A stretch of 64,000 nucleotides of DNA, from positions 3,782,001 to 3,846,000 of the forward strand of contig OZ252110.1 of NCBI GenBank assembly GCA_965248545.1. Reading direction: 5' to 3'. Each line of letters starts with the position of its first letter. Position 1 is the stretch's first letter. Position numbers and translations under genes: made by a program. Below, in pieces: positions 55,664 to 64,000 of the stretch. This DNA is from Alteromonas_E sp965248545 (GTDB lineage: Bacteria > Pseudomonadota > Gammaproteobacteria > Enterobacterales > Alteromonadaceae). The notes below the pieces were generated by a model, which saw only the letters and a list, made by a program, of their open reading frames with translations, was not told where the DNA came from and ran no database searches.

Positions 55664-58600
55664 TTATGCATTTGCAATAGCAACAGCCTCGTCGACGTCA
55701 ACGGCAACCATACGCGAAACACCTGGTTCAGCCATTGTAACGCCGGTTAAATGCTCGGCCATTTCCATTGCTATCTTATTGTGGGTGATATAAATAAACT
55801 GTACCGTTTTTGACATCTCTGAAACCAGTCGACAGAATCGTCCAACATTGGCATCATCCAGAGGTGCATCTACTTCATCAAGCAAACAAAACGGCGCAGG
55901 ATTTAATCTAAAAATCGCAAACACCAATGATAATGCGGTTAGCGCTTTTTCTCCACCGCTAAGCAGGTGGATCGTGCTATTTTTCTTGCCCGGGGGTCTC
56001 GCCATAATCGTCACCCCCGTCTCCAACAAATCATTGTCAGTCAAATCTAAATACGCACTGCCACCACCGAAAACCTTCGGAAACAATTGTTTTAAATCAT
56101 CATTCACTTGATCGAAAGTCAGTCTAAAGCGAGATTTAGTCTCTTTGTCGATTTTGCGTATTGCGTCTTCTAGGGTATCTAACGCGGCTTGCAAGTCATC
56201 GTGTTGATCATCGAGATGCTGCTTTCGCTCCGCCTGAATTTCGTACTCGTCCACTGCCGCTAGGTTTACCGCACCGAGTCGACTAATGGAAGCTTGTGTT
56301 TTATCCAGCTGAGTTTGCCACTCTGCTTCGTTTGCTTCAGCCGACAGTTGTTCTAAGGTTTCTTTCAGTGTCAGCTTGGTGTCTTCCAACTGTTCCAATA
56401 CTGCGGTAGCGCGAACCTGGAACCCCTGACTCTCAAGTTTTAAACTTTCTAATTGTGCGCGCCGTTGGTTCAAGCGTTCGTTGACACCGTGAGAGCCCTT
56501 TTCCGCATCAGCAATAACCTGTTCCACATCAGCGAGTTGGAGTTTTAGCTCAGATTGCTGCTCGGTAACGTCATCGCGCTGCTCGAGCAATTCACTGATC
56601 GTTGCTTGATTGACCTCTTCTGGCGCATTCAATGTTTCGCGCTCTGCTGCTAATGCTTCAAGTTGAGTATGAATTTCGCCAACTTGTTCGGCAACGTCTT
56701 GCAAACGCGTTTTTAACGATTGGAACTGGCTTGTTAGTTGTTGTTTCTGTAATTCTGCCTGGTGTTTCTGTTGGGTTAAATGTTCGACTTTGAGACGCGC
56801 GTCTTGAACAAGCTTTTCCAATTCGTCCCTTCGCGTTTCAAATTGCAGTTGTTCCGTTTCAAAATCAAGTAATTGCTCCTCGATTTCTTCAATCCGCGCG
56901 GACAGCTCCTCCAATTGAGACTGCTCTTTTACCAACAGCTCTTTTTGTTCTAGTTGGTCCTGTTCTAATTTAAGTGTTCGAGCTGATGTCTGTTCAGCTT
57001 GCAGGGACAACATTCCATGTTTACTTTGTACTTGGTAATACGCTTGTTGAGCATGCTGAAGCGCCTGCAGGCTTTGACGCGACTCCTGCTCTGCGGTCTC
57101 AATGTCACTGCTTACTTGCTCCAAGCGCATTTGCATCTCACCGGCGCTCTCAGCCAATGAGACGTGTTGTGCCGCTAACTCGACTATTCTCGCCTGGCGA
57201 ACGGCCTTACCTTGTGCACTTTGGCCAATTTTAAGCGCATCATTGCTACGCCAGAAGCCTCCCGGCGCGACCACAGACTGCAACGGGCCGAGCCCAGATA
57301 AAATTTGCTCTGCGTGCGCAACATCTCGGGCAATAAATATGTCGTTTAATCCCATCGGTACTGCATGATTATTGCAGACCGACGCTAGTGTTCCATCGTG
57401 TTTATCCGCGGTCCAGGTCTGGGAAAACAATACGTGAAGATGGGTTAATTCGTGCCAATTCTGAGGGAGTTCGCTGTCGTTTGACAGTACGTGAGCATTG
57501 AGTAAATGGCCGAGTACTTGGTCGACTAAAGACTCATAACCTTGCTTGAATTCTAACACCTGCCAACACTGTTTGACGTCGGCCATTACCGCTGGAATCT
57601 CTATATCGCTGTCCGCTTGCAAGGCTACTAGCGCCTCATGTTCGGCTTCTATGCGCTGAACGTGTTGTTGGTGCTGAGTCAGTGATTGTTGAACGTCATG
57701 ACGCTGTTGATTCAGTGCTTCAACAGTGAGCTGTGCTTGCGCATTGAAGTCTTCTGCCTCCTGCTGCTGTGCGTCGGCGAGCGTTAATTGTTCTTGCAAA
57801 GAAGCTAGCTGCTGATGAATTTGGTCTTGCGCCAGTTGAGCCAATTCAGTTTCAATCTCCGATACTCGTTGCTGAGTGCGCAACTGCATGTTCATCGTAC
57901 TTTGTATCTGACTATGACATTGCTGGGATTGTTGCTTTAGGTCATTGTAGCGCAACTCTTGTTCCCTAAAACGACGGCTAAAATCCGTTAGCGACTGTTC
58001 AGCTGTGTGTCTATTTTCAGTGGCGATCTCCAACTGCTCAGCACAAATTTCTAATTCCGGCAGGAGCGATTCGAGCTGCAATTCAACTTCATTGCAGGCA
58101 GACTCAGATTCCAATTGAGATTCGTGGACGGCTGCTCTTTTCTGTTGTAGCGACGCGATTGATTGCGTAATTTGTTCGTTGCGTTGTTGCGCAAATTTTT
58201 GGCTTTGCTCTAAACGCGTAATTTCGGTGCTAACCGCAAATAGTTGTTGTTGAAGCTGATCAAGTCGCTGTTTTAATTCAAATTGCATCTGTCGCTTTTC
58301 AACCAATACGCGCTCATCACCACGTTGTTCTGCGACCAGAGCCTCTATCTGGACTTCGCCTTCATCTATTTGCTGTTGTAACGCTGCGACTTTTTCATTG
58401 TGTGCCAACCATCGCAGCGCGGCCAGTTCCGCTTTTAGCTGTCTCTCTCTTGCCTTTAGTTCGGTATATCGTTTAGCCGCAGCTGCTTGGCGTTGCAACT
58501 TGTCCAATTGGGTACCGAGCTCAGTGCGAACATCAGCCAAACGTTCGAGATTTTCTCGGGTATGCCGAATTCGGGTTTCGGTTTCTCTGCGTCGCTCTTT

Positions 58601-59119
58601 GTATTTGGAAATCCCGGCAGCTTCTTCAATAAATACCCGCAGCTCTTGAGGTTTCGATTCAATCAGGCGCGAAATCATGCCTTGTTCGATAATGGCATAA
58701 CTTCGGGGACCAAGGCCTGTACCTAAAAAAATATCAGTTACATCGCGACGTCGACATTTGGTGCCGTTCAACATATACGTGGATTGTGCATCTCGCGTCA
58801 CTACGCGTTTGACTGCGAGTTCGTTGTAATTGGCAAATTCACCTTGAATCCGTTGGCTTGAATTGTCAAACACGAGCTCAACACTGCATTGAGACACAGG
58901 TTTTCGAGCAGAACTGCCATTGAATATGACGTCTGTCATCGCATCCCCACGCAGGTTTTTGGCAGAGCTTTCCCCCAACACCCACCGTACAGCATCGATA
59001 ACATTAGACTTACCACAGCCGTTCGGACCAACAATCGCTGTCATCTCTCCCGGAAAAGGGATAGATGTTGCGTCCACAAAGGACTTGAAACCAGCAAGTT
59101 TGATCCGCTTAAGGCGCAT
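55664..59119 (-). CDS. smc: Chromosome segregation protein SMC
   Basis: 1151 residues. Walker A GPNGCGKSNVIDAVRWVLGE at residues near 32, two long coiled coils rich in Gln/Leu/Glu (about 170-500 and 670-1000), a hinge near 510-650, then signature LLSGGEKALTALSLVFAI and Walker B FCLLDEVDAPLDDAN at the C-terminus. It compacts and separates chromosomes as a dimer. This is the SMC type, not MukB; the ScpA/ScpB partners are not in the window. It heads smc-zipA-ligA and is divergent from cysZ. Confidence 0.96.
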   Translation of the reverse strand: MRLKRIKLAGFKSFVDATSIPFPGEMTAIVGPNGCGKSNVIDAVRWVLGESSAKNLRGDAMTDVIFNGSSARKPVSQCSVELVFDNSSQRIQGEFANYNELAVKRVVTRDAQSTYMLNGTKCRRRDVTDIFLGTGLGPRSYAIIEQGMISRLIESKPQELRVFIEEAAGISKYKERRRETETRIRHTRENLERLADVRTELGTQLDKLQRQAAAAKRYTELKARERQLKAELAALRWLAHNEKVAALQQQIDEGEVQIEALVAEQRGDERVLVEKRQMQFELKQRLDQLQQQLFAVSTEITRLEQSQKFAQQRNEQITQSIASLQQKRAAVHESQLESESACNEVELQLESLLPELEICAEQLEIATENRHTAEQSLTDFSRRFREQELRYNDLKQQSQQCHSQIQSTMNMQLRTQQRVSEIETELAQLAQDQIHQQLASLQEQLTLADAQQQEAEDFNAQAQLTVEALNQQRHDVQQSLTQHQQHVQRIEAEHEALVALQADSDIEIPAVMADVKQCWQVLEFKQGYESLVDQVLGHLLNAHVLSNDSELPQNWHELTHLHVLFSQTWTADKHDGTLASVCNNHAVPMGLNDIFIARDVAHAEQILSGLGPLQSVVAPGGFWRSNDALKIGQSAQGKAVRQARIVELAAQHVSLAESAGEMQMRLEQVSSDIETAEQESRQSLQALQHAQQAYYQVQSKHGMLSLQAEQTSARTLKLEQDQLEQKELLVKEQSQLEELSARIEEIEEQLLDFETEQLQFETRRDELEKLVQDARLKVEHLTQQKHQAELQKQQLTSQFQSLKTRLQDVAEQVGEIHTQLEALAAERETLNAPEEVNQATISELLEQRDDVTEQQSELKLQLADVEQVIADAEKGSHGVNERLNQRRAQLESLKLESQGFQVRATAVLEQLEDTKLTLKETLEQLSAEANEAEWQTQLDKTQASISRLGAVNLAAVDEYEIQAERKQHLDDQHDDLQAALDTLEDAIRKIDKETKSRFRLTFDQVNDDLKQLFPKVFGGGSAYLDLTDNDLLETGVTIMARPPGKKNSTIHLLSGGEKALTALSLVFAIFRLNPAPFCLLDEVDAPLDDANVGRFCRLVSEMSKTVQFIYITHNKIAMEMAEHLTGVTMAEPGVSRMVAVDVDEAVAIANA

Positions 59120-59277
59120 TATTATCGTATTCTCAGGCCATCACTGCTTGTTCAGCGAGTAAGTCAGTTTGATGATTTTGAATGTAACAAAACTAACGGC
59201 TTGTAACAATTGGGCTTTTCATCCTGTCGGGATTCTCGATAAACTCTATAGTCAGAGCAGTCGAATCTTGAGTCCAT

Positions 59278-60075
59278 ATGCACACTTCAGCACCATCAAA
59301 AAGCGGCATGAGCTACTTCCTACACGGTTTTTCATTGATTCAAACTAAAGGGATCAAGCGATTTGTATTGGTACCTTTAGCGATCAATCTCATTTTGTTT
59401 ATGACGGCTTTTTATTTTTTGTTTGGCCAAATCGGCGAGAGTATTGCGGCATTGGTTAACCTAATACCCGATTGGTTGGGCTGGCTGAAAGAGGCATTAG
59501 TCTTTATTCTTTGGCCACTTGCGGTGATCAGTGTGCTGCTGGTATTTGCACTAATATTCGGGACGTTGGCGAATTGGATTGCCGCCCCGTTCAACGGCCT
59601 ACTCGCGGAGAAAGTGGAACGTCACTTAACCGGTCAGGACTTGGGGGATGAGGGGTTACTCTCGATTGTCAAAGATGTCCCACGTACCTTAGGGCGTGAA
59701 TTTTCTAAACTGGCTTATTATTTACCCCGTGCAATCGGGTTTTTTATCCTGTTTTTGTTTGTACCGGTTGTCGGTCAGTTGATTTGGTTCTTGTTCTCAG
59801 CCTGGATGATGGCGGTTCAGTACTGTGATTACCCGTTTGATAACCATAAAGTTAGCTTCCCAATCATGAAAAAAGCACTGCAGCAGCAACGCACTCGCAG
59901 CCTTTCTTTTGGGATGATGGTCAGCGTTACATCTATGGTGCCAATTCTTAATTTTTTGGTTATGCCCGTCGCGATTTGCGGGGCTACCTCGATGTGGGTT
60001 GACCAGTTTCGTCGGGAGTATCAATTGAACCCAACTGCTGCTCATCAGCAAAACGACGCCATTCAGACGCCTTAG
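59278..60075 (+). CDS. cysZ: Sulfate transporter CysZ
   Basis: 265 residues. An inner-membrane protein for sulfate uptake into cysteine synthesis. Family segments include FILWPLAVISVLLVFALIFG, NWIAAPFNGLLAEKVE, FLFSAWMMAVQYCDYPFDNH and VMPVAICGATSMWVDQ, with about six hydrophobic stretches. An ATG 30 bases later is possible, but 59278 suits the family length. Its last 92 bases overlap the convergent metallopeptidase gene. It is beside the smc operon, as in several Gammaproteobacteria. Confidence 0.94.
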   Translation: MHTSAPSKSGMSYFLHGFSLIQTKGIKRFVLVPLAINLILFMTAFYFLFGQIGESIAALVNLIPDWLGWLKEALVFILWPLAVISVLLVFALIFGTLANWIAAPFNGLLAEKVERHLTGQDLGDEGLLSIVKDVPRTLGREFSKLAYYLPRAIGFFILFLFVPVVGQLIWFLFSAWMMAVQYCDYPFDNHKVSFPIMKKALQQQRTRSLSFGMMVSVTSMVPILNFLVMPVAICGATSMWVDQFRREYQLNPTAAHQQNDAIQTP

Positions 60076-61516
60076 CATACATACCCTGGCGTTCGTAGTG
60101 TCTTGCTAGGTTTTCGGCAATTGGATACCAATGTTGTTTGGTCGCTAATTGCTGTGCCCATATATCGAGATAAACATTGGGTATTAGATCTGTGTCGTGA
60201 AACTCAAGAAACGTCCTATCATCAGTGAGTTTATACGCTTTGATCCCAACGTTGTTACACGACCGTGCCGGGTATAGACCTATCCCCTCACCGCCACTTG
60301 CGTCGATATACTTCTGCCATTCTTTTACCCGTTGCACCGGTTGATAGCTTATCTCACCCTCGAAAACCAAGTTAGGTGCAGATTGATTGCTACAGTGTAC
60401 TTGTGCGAGTGTTTTCGCAATCGGGTACTCGTCCGCAAACCCGACAAAGTGAGCCAACTCATGAACAAAGACCGAATAGGTGTCGTGAAGATCTAAATAC
60501 ATGATACCTGCGTCAACATACGCTCGATTAGAAGGATTAAACACGATCACATGCGTCAGATGTAGCGCTTCGACTAAATTTTCCAAGGGGGTGACATCGC
60601 ATTGCATTCTATTGGCACTTGCCCGACGGGTGTGCGCACAAGACAATTCAGACTCTGGTAACCAAATAGGTGCCAGCATACAAATCGGCAGTGACTGCAG
60701 ACGAGCGTCTCGTTGCCAGCTATCCAGTAGTGATTTGACTTGCACCATATTAGCTAAGCTGCGGGCGATGGGCAGTATGCGTTGTTGACACAGATTTTGC
60801 TCGTCTCCCACAACCGCTGCAGCGTCTGATTCTCCGGGTAAGTACCACCTATGCTGCCCTTGTAGCAGATTGTCAAAACTTGACTTCCCCGCGCGTGCCG
60901 CCTGCGCATATGCACCAGATTTATCATGCCCTAACTGATGGGCTCTCTCATACCATTTTATCGCGTCTTCTGAGGCTTTTTCGCGCCACAAATACTCGGC
61001 TAACCGAAACGCGTCGCTGGCGAAGTGCTGTGCAGTTTTGTAGAGCCATGGTATCGCTTGTTCAACTTGATCGTTGAGTACGTACCATTCAACCAAGGCG
61101 TGTTGGGCATCTAACACTCCCAACTGCGCACTTGCTAATAAACCTTCGAGTTTAAGGTCAGGGTCGCGTTCTTCAAGCGCAAGGCGAAATTGCGCCTCTG
61201 CATCGCCTTGTTGTGCCGCTTGACGGAGCCAAACCATCTGCTGAGCTGGATCGGGTGTAAGTTCAACCAGTTTATTAAGGGCGGCCAAGTCACCATGAGC
61301 TGCAAGTAAGGGTAACCAATACATATCGTGGCGTGCAACAGCGGCTTGACTGAGCCGTTGTTGTGCGTTTGCTATCCCGAAGCGAAACTGCGTATAAACA
61401 GTCTCGAATTGTTCGGGTTTGAGGTCGCCATTGAGTGTCAAAAAATGTGAACGTGACGATACCAACACAGACGCAAATACGCCCGCAACCAGCAGGTATT
61501 TAAAATACTTTATCAT
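59984..61516 (-). CDS. Predicted periplasmic zinc metallopeptidase with TPR/Sel1-like repeats
   Basis: 510 residues. A hydrophobic N-terminus (about 5-20) looks like a signal peptide or anchor. Residues about 65-215 hold helical Sel1/TPR-like repeats (QAAQQGDAEAQFRLAL, SAQLGVLDAQHALVEWY, WYERAHQLGHDKSGAYAQA). The C-terminal half has HELAHFVGFADEY (His352, Glu353, His356, Asp362), an HExxHxxGxxD zinc site as in some metzincin-type peptidases, and six cysteines (near 243, 279, 293, 306, 375 and 425) that suit a disulfide-bonded periplasmic fold. It starts 7 bases after nlpI and is probably co-transcribed. I do not recognise a named family. Its end overlaps cysZ by 92 bases on the other strand. 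Confidence 0.75.
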   Translation of the reverse strand: MIKYFKYLLVAGVFASVLVSSRSHFLTLNGDLKPEQFETVYTQFRFGIANAQQRLSQAAVARHDMYWLPLLAAHGDLAALNKLVELTPDPAQQMVWLRQAAQQGDAEAQFRLALEERDPDLKLEGLLASAQLGVLDAQHALVEWYVLNDQVEQAIPWLYKTAQHFASDAFRLAEYLWREKASEDAIKWYERAHQLGHDKSGAYAQAARAGKSSFDNLLQGQHRWYLPGESDAAAVVGDEQNLCQQRILPIARSLANMVQVKSLLDSWQRDARLQSLPICMLAPIWLPESELSCAHTRRASANRMQCDVTPLENLVEALHLTHVIVFNPSNRAYVDAGIMYLDLHDTYSVFVHELAHFVGFADEYPIAKTLAQVHCSNQSAPNLVFEGEISYQPVQRVKEWQKYIDASGGEGIGLYPARSCNNVGIKAYKLTDDRTFLEFHDTDLIPNVYLDIWAQQLATKQHWYPIAENLARHYERQGMYAKASEWRRFADEQQLGSIDTPDETGQPTSR

Positions 61517-61523
61517 GCGTAGT

Positions 61524-62423
61524 TTAAGGCTCTATTGTATCGCTCGATGCACGACCAACAGAGCGCAATCTTTCGAGTTCCAGGCGGGCGTAACGGTGTT
61601 CGACATACTCATAGACATTCGTGCTCAGAGCCAATTTGAAATAATTGCTCGCCACACCGCGGTTACCTCTGGCGCCATGATATTTGCCGAGATAGAAATA
61701 TGCTTCGCACAAGCGGTCAGTCAGGCCCTGATGACTGGTAACACCATTGATTAAAGAGTTGAGCAGCGCGTTTTCGTCAATATCACCTAAGTAAAAGTCA
61801 ACTAGGCTGGTTGCCCAATTATCCTCTTCAAGTTGTGCCCTCGCTTCACGTAACTCTGCCTGTGCACTCGTCACATCCAGTTCTCTAGACGCGATATAAC
61901 GCCACAATGCTCTATACGGATCAGAGCTTTTTCGTTCAAGAAAGGTGGTTAGATCAACCACGGCTAACTCAGGCTTACCGCCGTAATACAAAGCAATACC
62001 ACGATTCAAAAAGGCAAATTCATATTCCGGATCGATATCGATAGACGAATCAAACGCTTCATAAGCCTGAATAAACTCACTCTGTTGGGTGAAATGGATA
62101 CCGATCGAATTGTAGGCTTCGGCCATATCGGGACGAAGCTTGAGGGCTTGACTATAATCAAACTGTGCAAGACCCGTTAAACCTACACTGTCATATAGCA
62201 TGCCGCGTTGGAACAGCAGATCGGCACGTTCTTTATCCTCGATTGAGGCTTGATTCAAAATCAGGTTATAGCGTGCAATCGCTAACTGTGAACGAGGATT
62301 CGCCGGTGCAGGTTCAGCGAGCAGCAGATTACCCATTTGGGGAGCTTGTGGCTGTGGCGTTTGCGCACACCCTCCGAGAAAAAGTGATGCGATACTGATA
62401 GTTAGAAAGAATATATGCCGCAT
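61524..62423 (-). CDS. nlpI: Lipoprotein NlpI
   Basis: 299 residues. A lipoprotein signal with lipobox LGGC (Cys19) is followed by TPR repeats (RADLLFQRGMLYDSVGLTGL, AEAYNSIGIHFTQQ, EFAFLNRGIALYYGG). In E. coli NlpI is an outer-membrane adaptor that brings substrates such as MepS to the protease Prc. Here it is near pnp, as in E. coli, but cdd and a DUF1244 gene lie between. It leads directly into the predicted metallopeptidase gene. Confidence 0.93.
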   Translation of the reverse strand: MRHIFFLTISIASLFLGGCAQTPQPQAPQMGNLLLAEPAPANPRSQLAIARYNLILNQASIEDKERADLLFQRGMLYDSVGLTGLAQFDYSQALKLRPDMAEAYNSIGIHFTQQSEFIQAYEAFDSSIDIDPEYEFAFLNRGIALYYGGKPELAVVDLTTFLERKSSDPYRALWRYIASRELDVTSAQAELREARAQLEEDNWATSLVDFYLGDIDENALLNSLINGVTSHQGLTDRLCEAYFYLGKYHGARGNRGVASNYFKLALSTNVYEYVEHRYARLELERLRSVGRASSDTIEP

Positions 62424-62516
62424 AAAACCTTAAAAGAACCTTGAATGAATAGTTGGCACTGACAAAAGTCGTTGTTCATGTTACAACACTGTGCCGAATT
62501 GCTTTAACGATGAAAA

Positions 62517-62924
62517 ATGCAGTCTAACAAAAAAAATCATACCTCTACAGCTTTGATTGAAGCAGCTCAACAGGCCCAGTCACATGCCTATGCTCCCTAC
62601 TCGGGATTCAAGGTCGGCGCTGCCATCCTTGCCGACAATGACAAGGTCTATGCGTGTTGTAACGTTGAAAATGCGGCATACCCGCTTGGCACCTGCGCTG
62701 AGGCTGGTGCCATTAGTGCCATGGTGGCCGATGGATGCCGAGCGATTCGACAAATCACGATTGTGAGCCCAGACGATACCTTCTGCTTTCCTTGCGGTGG
62801 TTGTCGCCAAAAAATCGCTGAATTTTCTAGCGACGAAACTCGTGTATCCATGGTCGATAACCAAGGCCGAGAGAAAAGCACGGGGATTACTGAGCTGTTA
62901 CCCGAAGCGTTTAATCTAAAGTAA
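62517..62924 (+). CDS. cdd: Cytidine deaminase (short tetrameric type)
   Basis: 135 residues. It deaminates cytidine and deoxycytidine to uridine forms in pyrimidine salvage. YAPYSGFKVGAAI at the N-terminus, the zinc site GTCAEAGAI (Cys and catalytic Glu) and PCGGCRQ (two Cys) are complete. This is the short form with three cysteine ligands, not the longer dimeric enzyme of E. coli. It is divergent from nlpI and converges on the DUF1244 gene. Confidence 0.95.
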   Translation: MQSNKKNHTSTALIEAAQQAQSHAYAPYSGFKVGAAILADNDKVYACCNVENAAYPLGTCAEAGAISAMVADGCRAIRQITIVSPDDTFCFPCGGCRQKIAEFSSDETRVSMVDNQGREKSTGITELLPEAFNLK

Positions 62925-62938
62925 TCAGTACTCTATTT

Positions 62939-63244
62939 TTAACTACACCCCTTACCGGCTTGACGCTGTTCATACGCTGCCATTTGCTCGGCTGTCGCCG
63001 GTAACTGAAATTTGTCTTTCCACTCGGCATAAGTCATCCCGTAAACACGCTCACGTGCCTGTTCATAATCGACTTCAACGCCTTCTTCCCGAGCAGCAGC
63101 GACGTACCATTTTGAGAGACAATTACGACAAAAATCAGCCAGAATCATTAAATCAATGTTTTGCACATCTTTGTTCTCATCAAGGTGCTGCAGTAGACGA
63201 CGAAAAACAGCTGCTTCGACCTTCATTTCAGTAGATTGATCCAT
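62939..63244 (-). CDS. DUF1244 domain protein
   Basis: 101 residues. The segment LRLLQHLDENKDVQNIDLM-like (here FRRLLQHLDENKDVQNIDLM), FCRNCLSKWY and YGMTYAEWKDKFQ mark DUF1244, a family of helical proteins of unknown function. The FCRNC pair may bind metal. An ATG four codons upstream is in frame; GAGG lies 6 bases before the ATG at 63244. It lies downstream of the pnp terminator, so it probably has its own promoter. Confidence 0.85.
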   Translation of the reverse strand: MDQSTEMKVEAAVFRRLLQHLDENKDVQNIDLMILADFCRNCLSKWYVAAAREEGVEVDYEQARERVYGMTYAEWKDKFQLPATAEQMAAYEQRQAGKGCS

Positions 63245-63294
63245 AAATAACCTCATTCAACCTTTATTTCTATTTGGCTTAAACCTAACAACAA

Positions 63295-63323
63295 AAAAGC
63301 CAGCGCATAATCGGCTGGCTTTT
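63295..63323 (-). terminator. Rho-independent terminator of pnp
   Basis: AAAAGCCAGC (63295-63304) and GCTGGCTTTT (63314-63323) form a 10-bp stem with a 9-base loop; the minus strand continues with T residues, 28 bases past the pnp stop. Confidence 0.9.
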
Positions 63324-63350
63324 GAACTCGTTTAGCAACGACTGAGCGTA

Positions 63351-64000
63351 TTATTCTTCGCCGCTGTCACTTTCTTGTTTAGTTGGAGCTTCTTCCTTTA
63401 CAGGCTTTTCAAGTAGCTCTTTGATGCTCAAGCGAACACGGTTTTGACGATCAATTTCCATTACCTTAACGTCAACCATTTGACCTTCTTCAAGATAATC
63501 AGTCACTTTTGCTACGCGCTCGTGGGCAATTTGAGAAATATGCACTAGGCCTTCTTTGCCTGGCAGTACTTCTACGAAGGCGCCAAAATCAACGATTCGG
63601 GTAATCTTACCGTTGTAGACTTTACCAACTTCGATTTCTGCAGTGACCTGCTCAATCTTGGCGATAGCAATTTCAGCCTTCGCTCTTTCAGTTGCGAAAA
63701 TCTTGATTGTACCGTCATCTTCAATTTCGATATTGGTATCAGACTCTTCAGTGATAGAGCGAATCATCGCACCACCTTTACCGATAACATCACGGATTTT
63801 ATCTTGGTCGATTTTCAGCGTGTAGATACGCGGTGCAAATTCAGACATCTCTTCGCGGTGACCAGAAATCGCTTCATCCATAACGCCTAGGATATGAAGA
63901 CGCGCTTCTTTCGCCTGCTTAAGCGCCTGCTGCATGATTTCCTGAGTGATACCTTCGATCTTGATATCCATCTGTAACGCAGTGATACCGTCTGTAGTAC
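63351..64000 (-). CDS. pnp: Polynucleotide phosphorylase, C-terminal part (cut by window edge)
   Basis: The frame runs off the right edge; about 216 C-terminal residues are present, beginning TDGITALQMDIKIEGIT. The visible part holds the end of the second RNase PH domain (QALKQAKEARLHILGVMDEA), the KH domain with IRDVIGKGGAMIRSITEE, and the S1 domain (GKVYNGKITRIVDFGAFVEV, GLVHISQI). PNPase degrades RNA 3' to 5' using phosphate, in the degradosome. The last 20 residues are acidic. Upstream rpsO would lie beyond the window. Confidence 0.97.
   Translation of the reverse strand, partial: TTDGITALQMDIKIEGITQEIMQQALKQAKEARLHILGVMDEAISGHREEMSEFAPRIYTLKIDQDKIRDVIGKGGAMIRSITEESDTNIEIEDDGTIKIFATERAKAEIAIAKIEQVTAEIEVGKVYNGKITRIVDFGAFVEVLPGKEGLVHISQIAHERVAKVTDYLEEGQMVDVKVMEIDRQNRVRLSIKELLEKPVKEEAPTKQESDSGEE

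Noticed and set aside
1..64000. tRNA, rRNA, insertion sequences, prophage or CRISPR
   Set aside because: None was seen while reading; no transposase, integrase or cas-like protein is encoded, though a covariance-model search could not be run.

Overview
The window looks like the chromosome of a marine, aerobic gammaproteobacterium of the Alteromonadales type. This rests on gene order and protein character only, not on a database search: smc-zipA-ligA, comEC-msbA-lpxK-trm112-kdsB and sdhCDAB-sucABCD beside a divergent gltA are gammaproteobacterial arrangements, and the large TonB-dependent receptors paired with tryptophan-halogenase-like flavoproteins are typical of marine polysaccharide users. 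I saw no tRNA, rRNA, insertion sequence, prophage or CRISPR array. Both edges cut a gene: a lipoprotein on the left and pnp on the right.

Layout. Positions 1-4.3 kb: a cut lipoprotein gene, a DUF1648 membrane protein and a tricorn-like S41 protease. Positions 4.5-18.5 kb: an alpha-glucan uptake locus on the minus strand. TonB-dependent receptor 2 leads two halogenase-like flavoproteins, and TonB-dependent receptor 1 leads a surface pullulanase with three tandem C-terminal modules. Both receptor genes have the same predicted promoter layout, a 14-bp motif placed 5 bp upstream of the -35 box, so they are probably one regulon; the regulator is not in the window. Positions 18.6-30.2 kb: the TCA block sdhCDAB-sucABCD with divergent gltA; SucB carries two lipoyl domains instead of one.

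Positions 30.3-42.1 kb: a DUF3429 protein, manC-manB (GDP-mannose supply) behind a promoter with twin palindromes, a pirin plus glutathionyl-hydroquinone reductase pair, lhgO, tcdA, a DedA-like protein divergent from a LysR regulator, two small uncharacterised proteins and a chemoreceptor with its apparent sensor domain at the C-terminus. Positions 42.3-52.3 kb: rimO, then an envelope operon reading comEC, msbA, lpxK, trm112, kdsB, SDR, Kelch, and a DUF2062 protein. Positions 52.3-59.1 kb: smc-zipA-ligA. Positions 59.3-64 kb: cysZ, a repeat-containing predicted zinc metallopeptidase directly behind nlpI, cdd, DUF1244 and the 3' part of pnp.

The least explained parts are the paired receptor/halogenase locus with its shared promoter motif, and the nlpI-linked metallopeptidase. 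Most other genes are housekeeping. Start codons were re-chosen where an in-frame Shine-Dalgarno sequence, signal peptide or family N-terminus favoured a later start.
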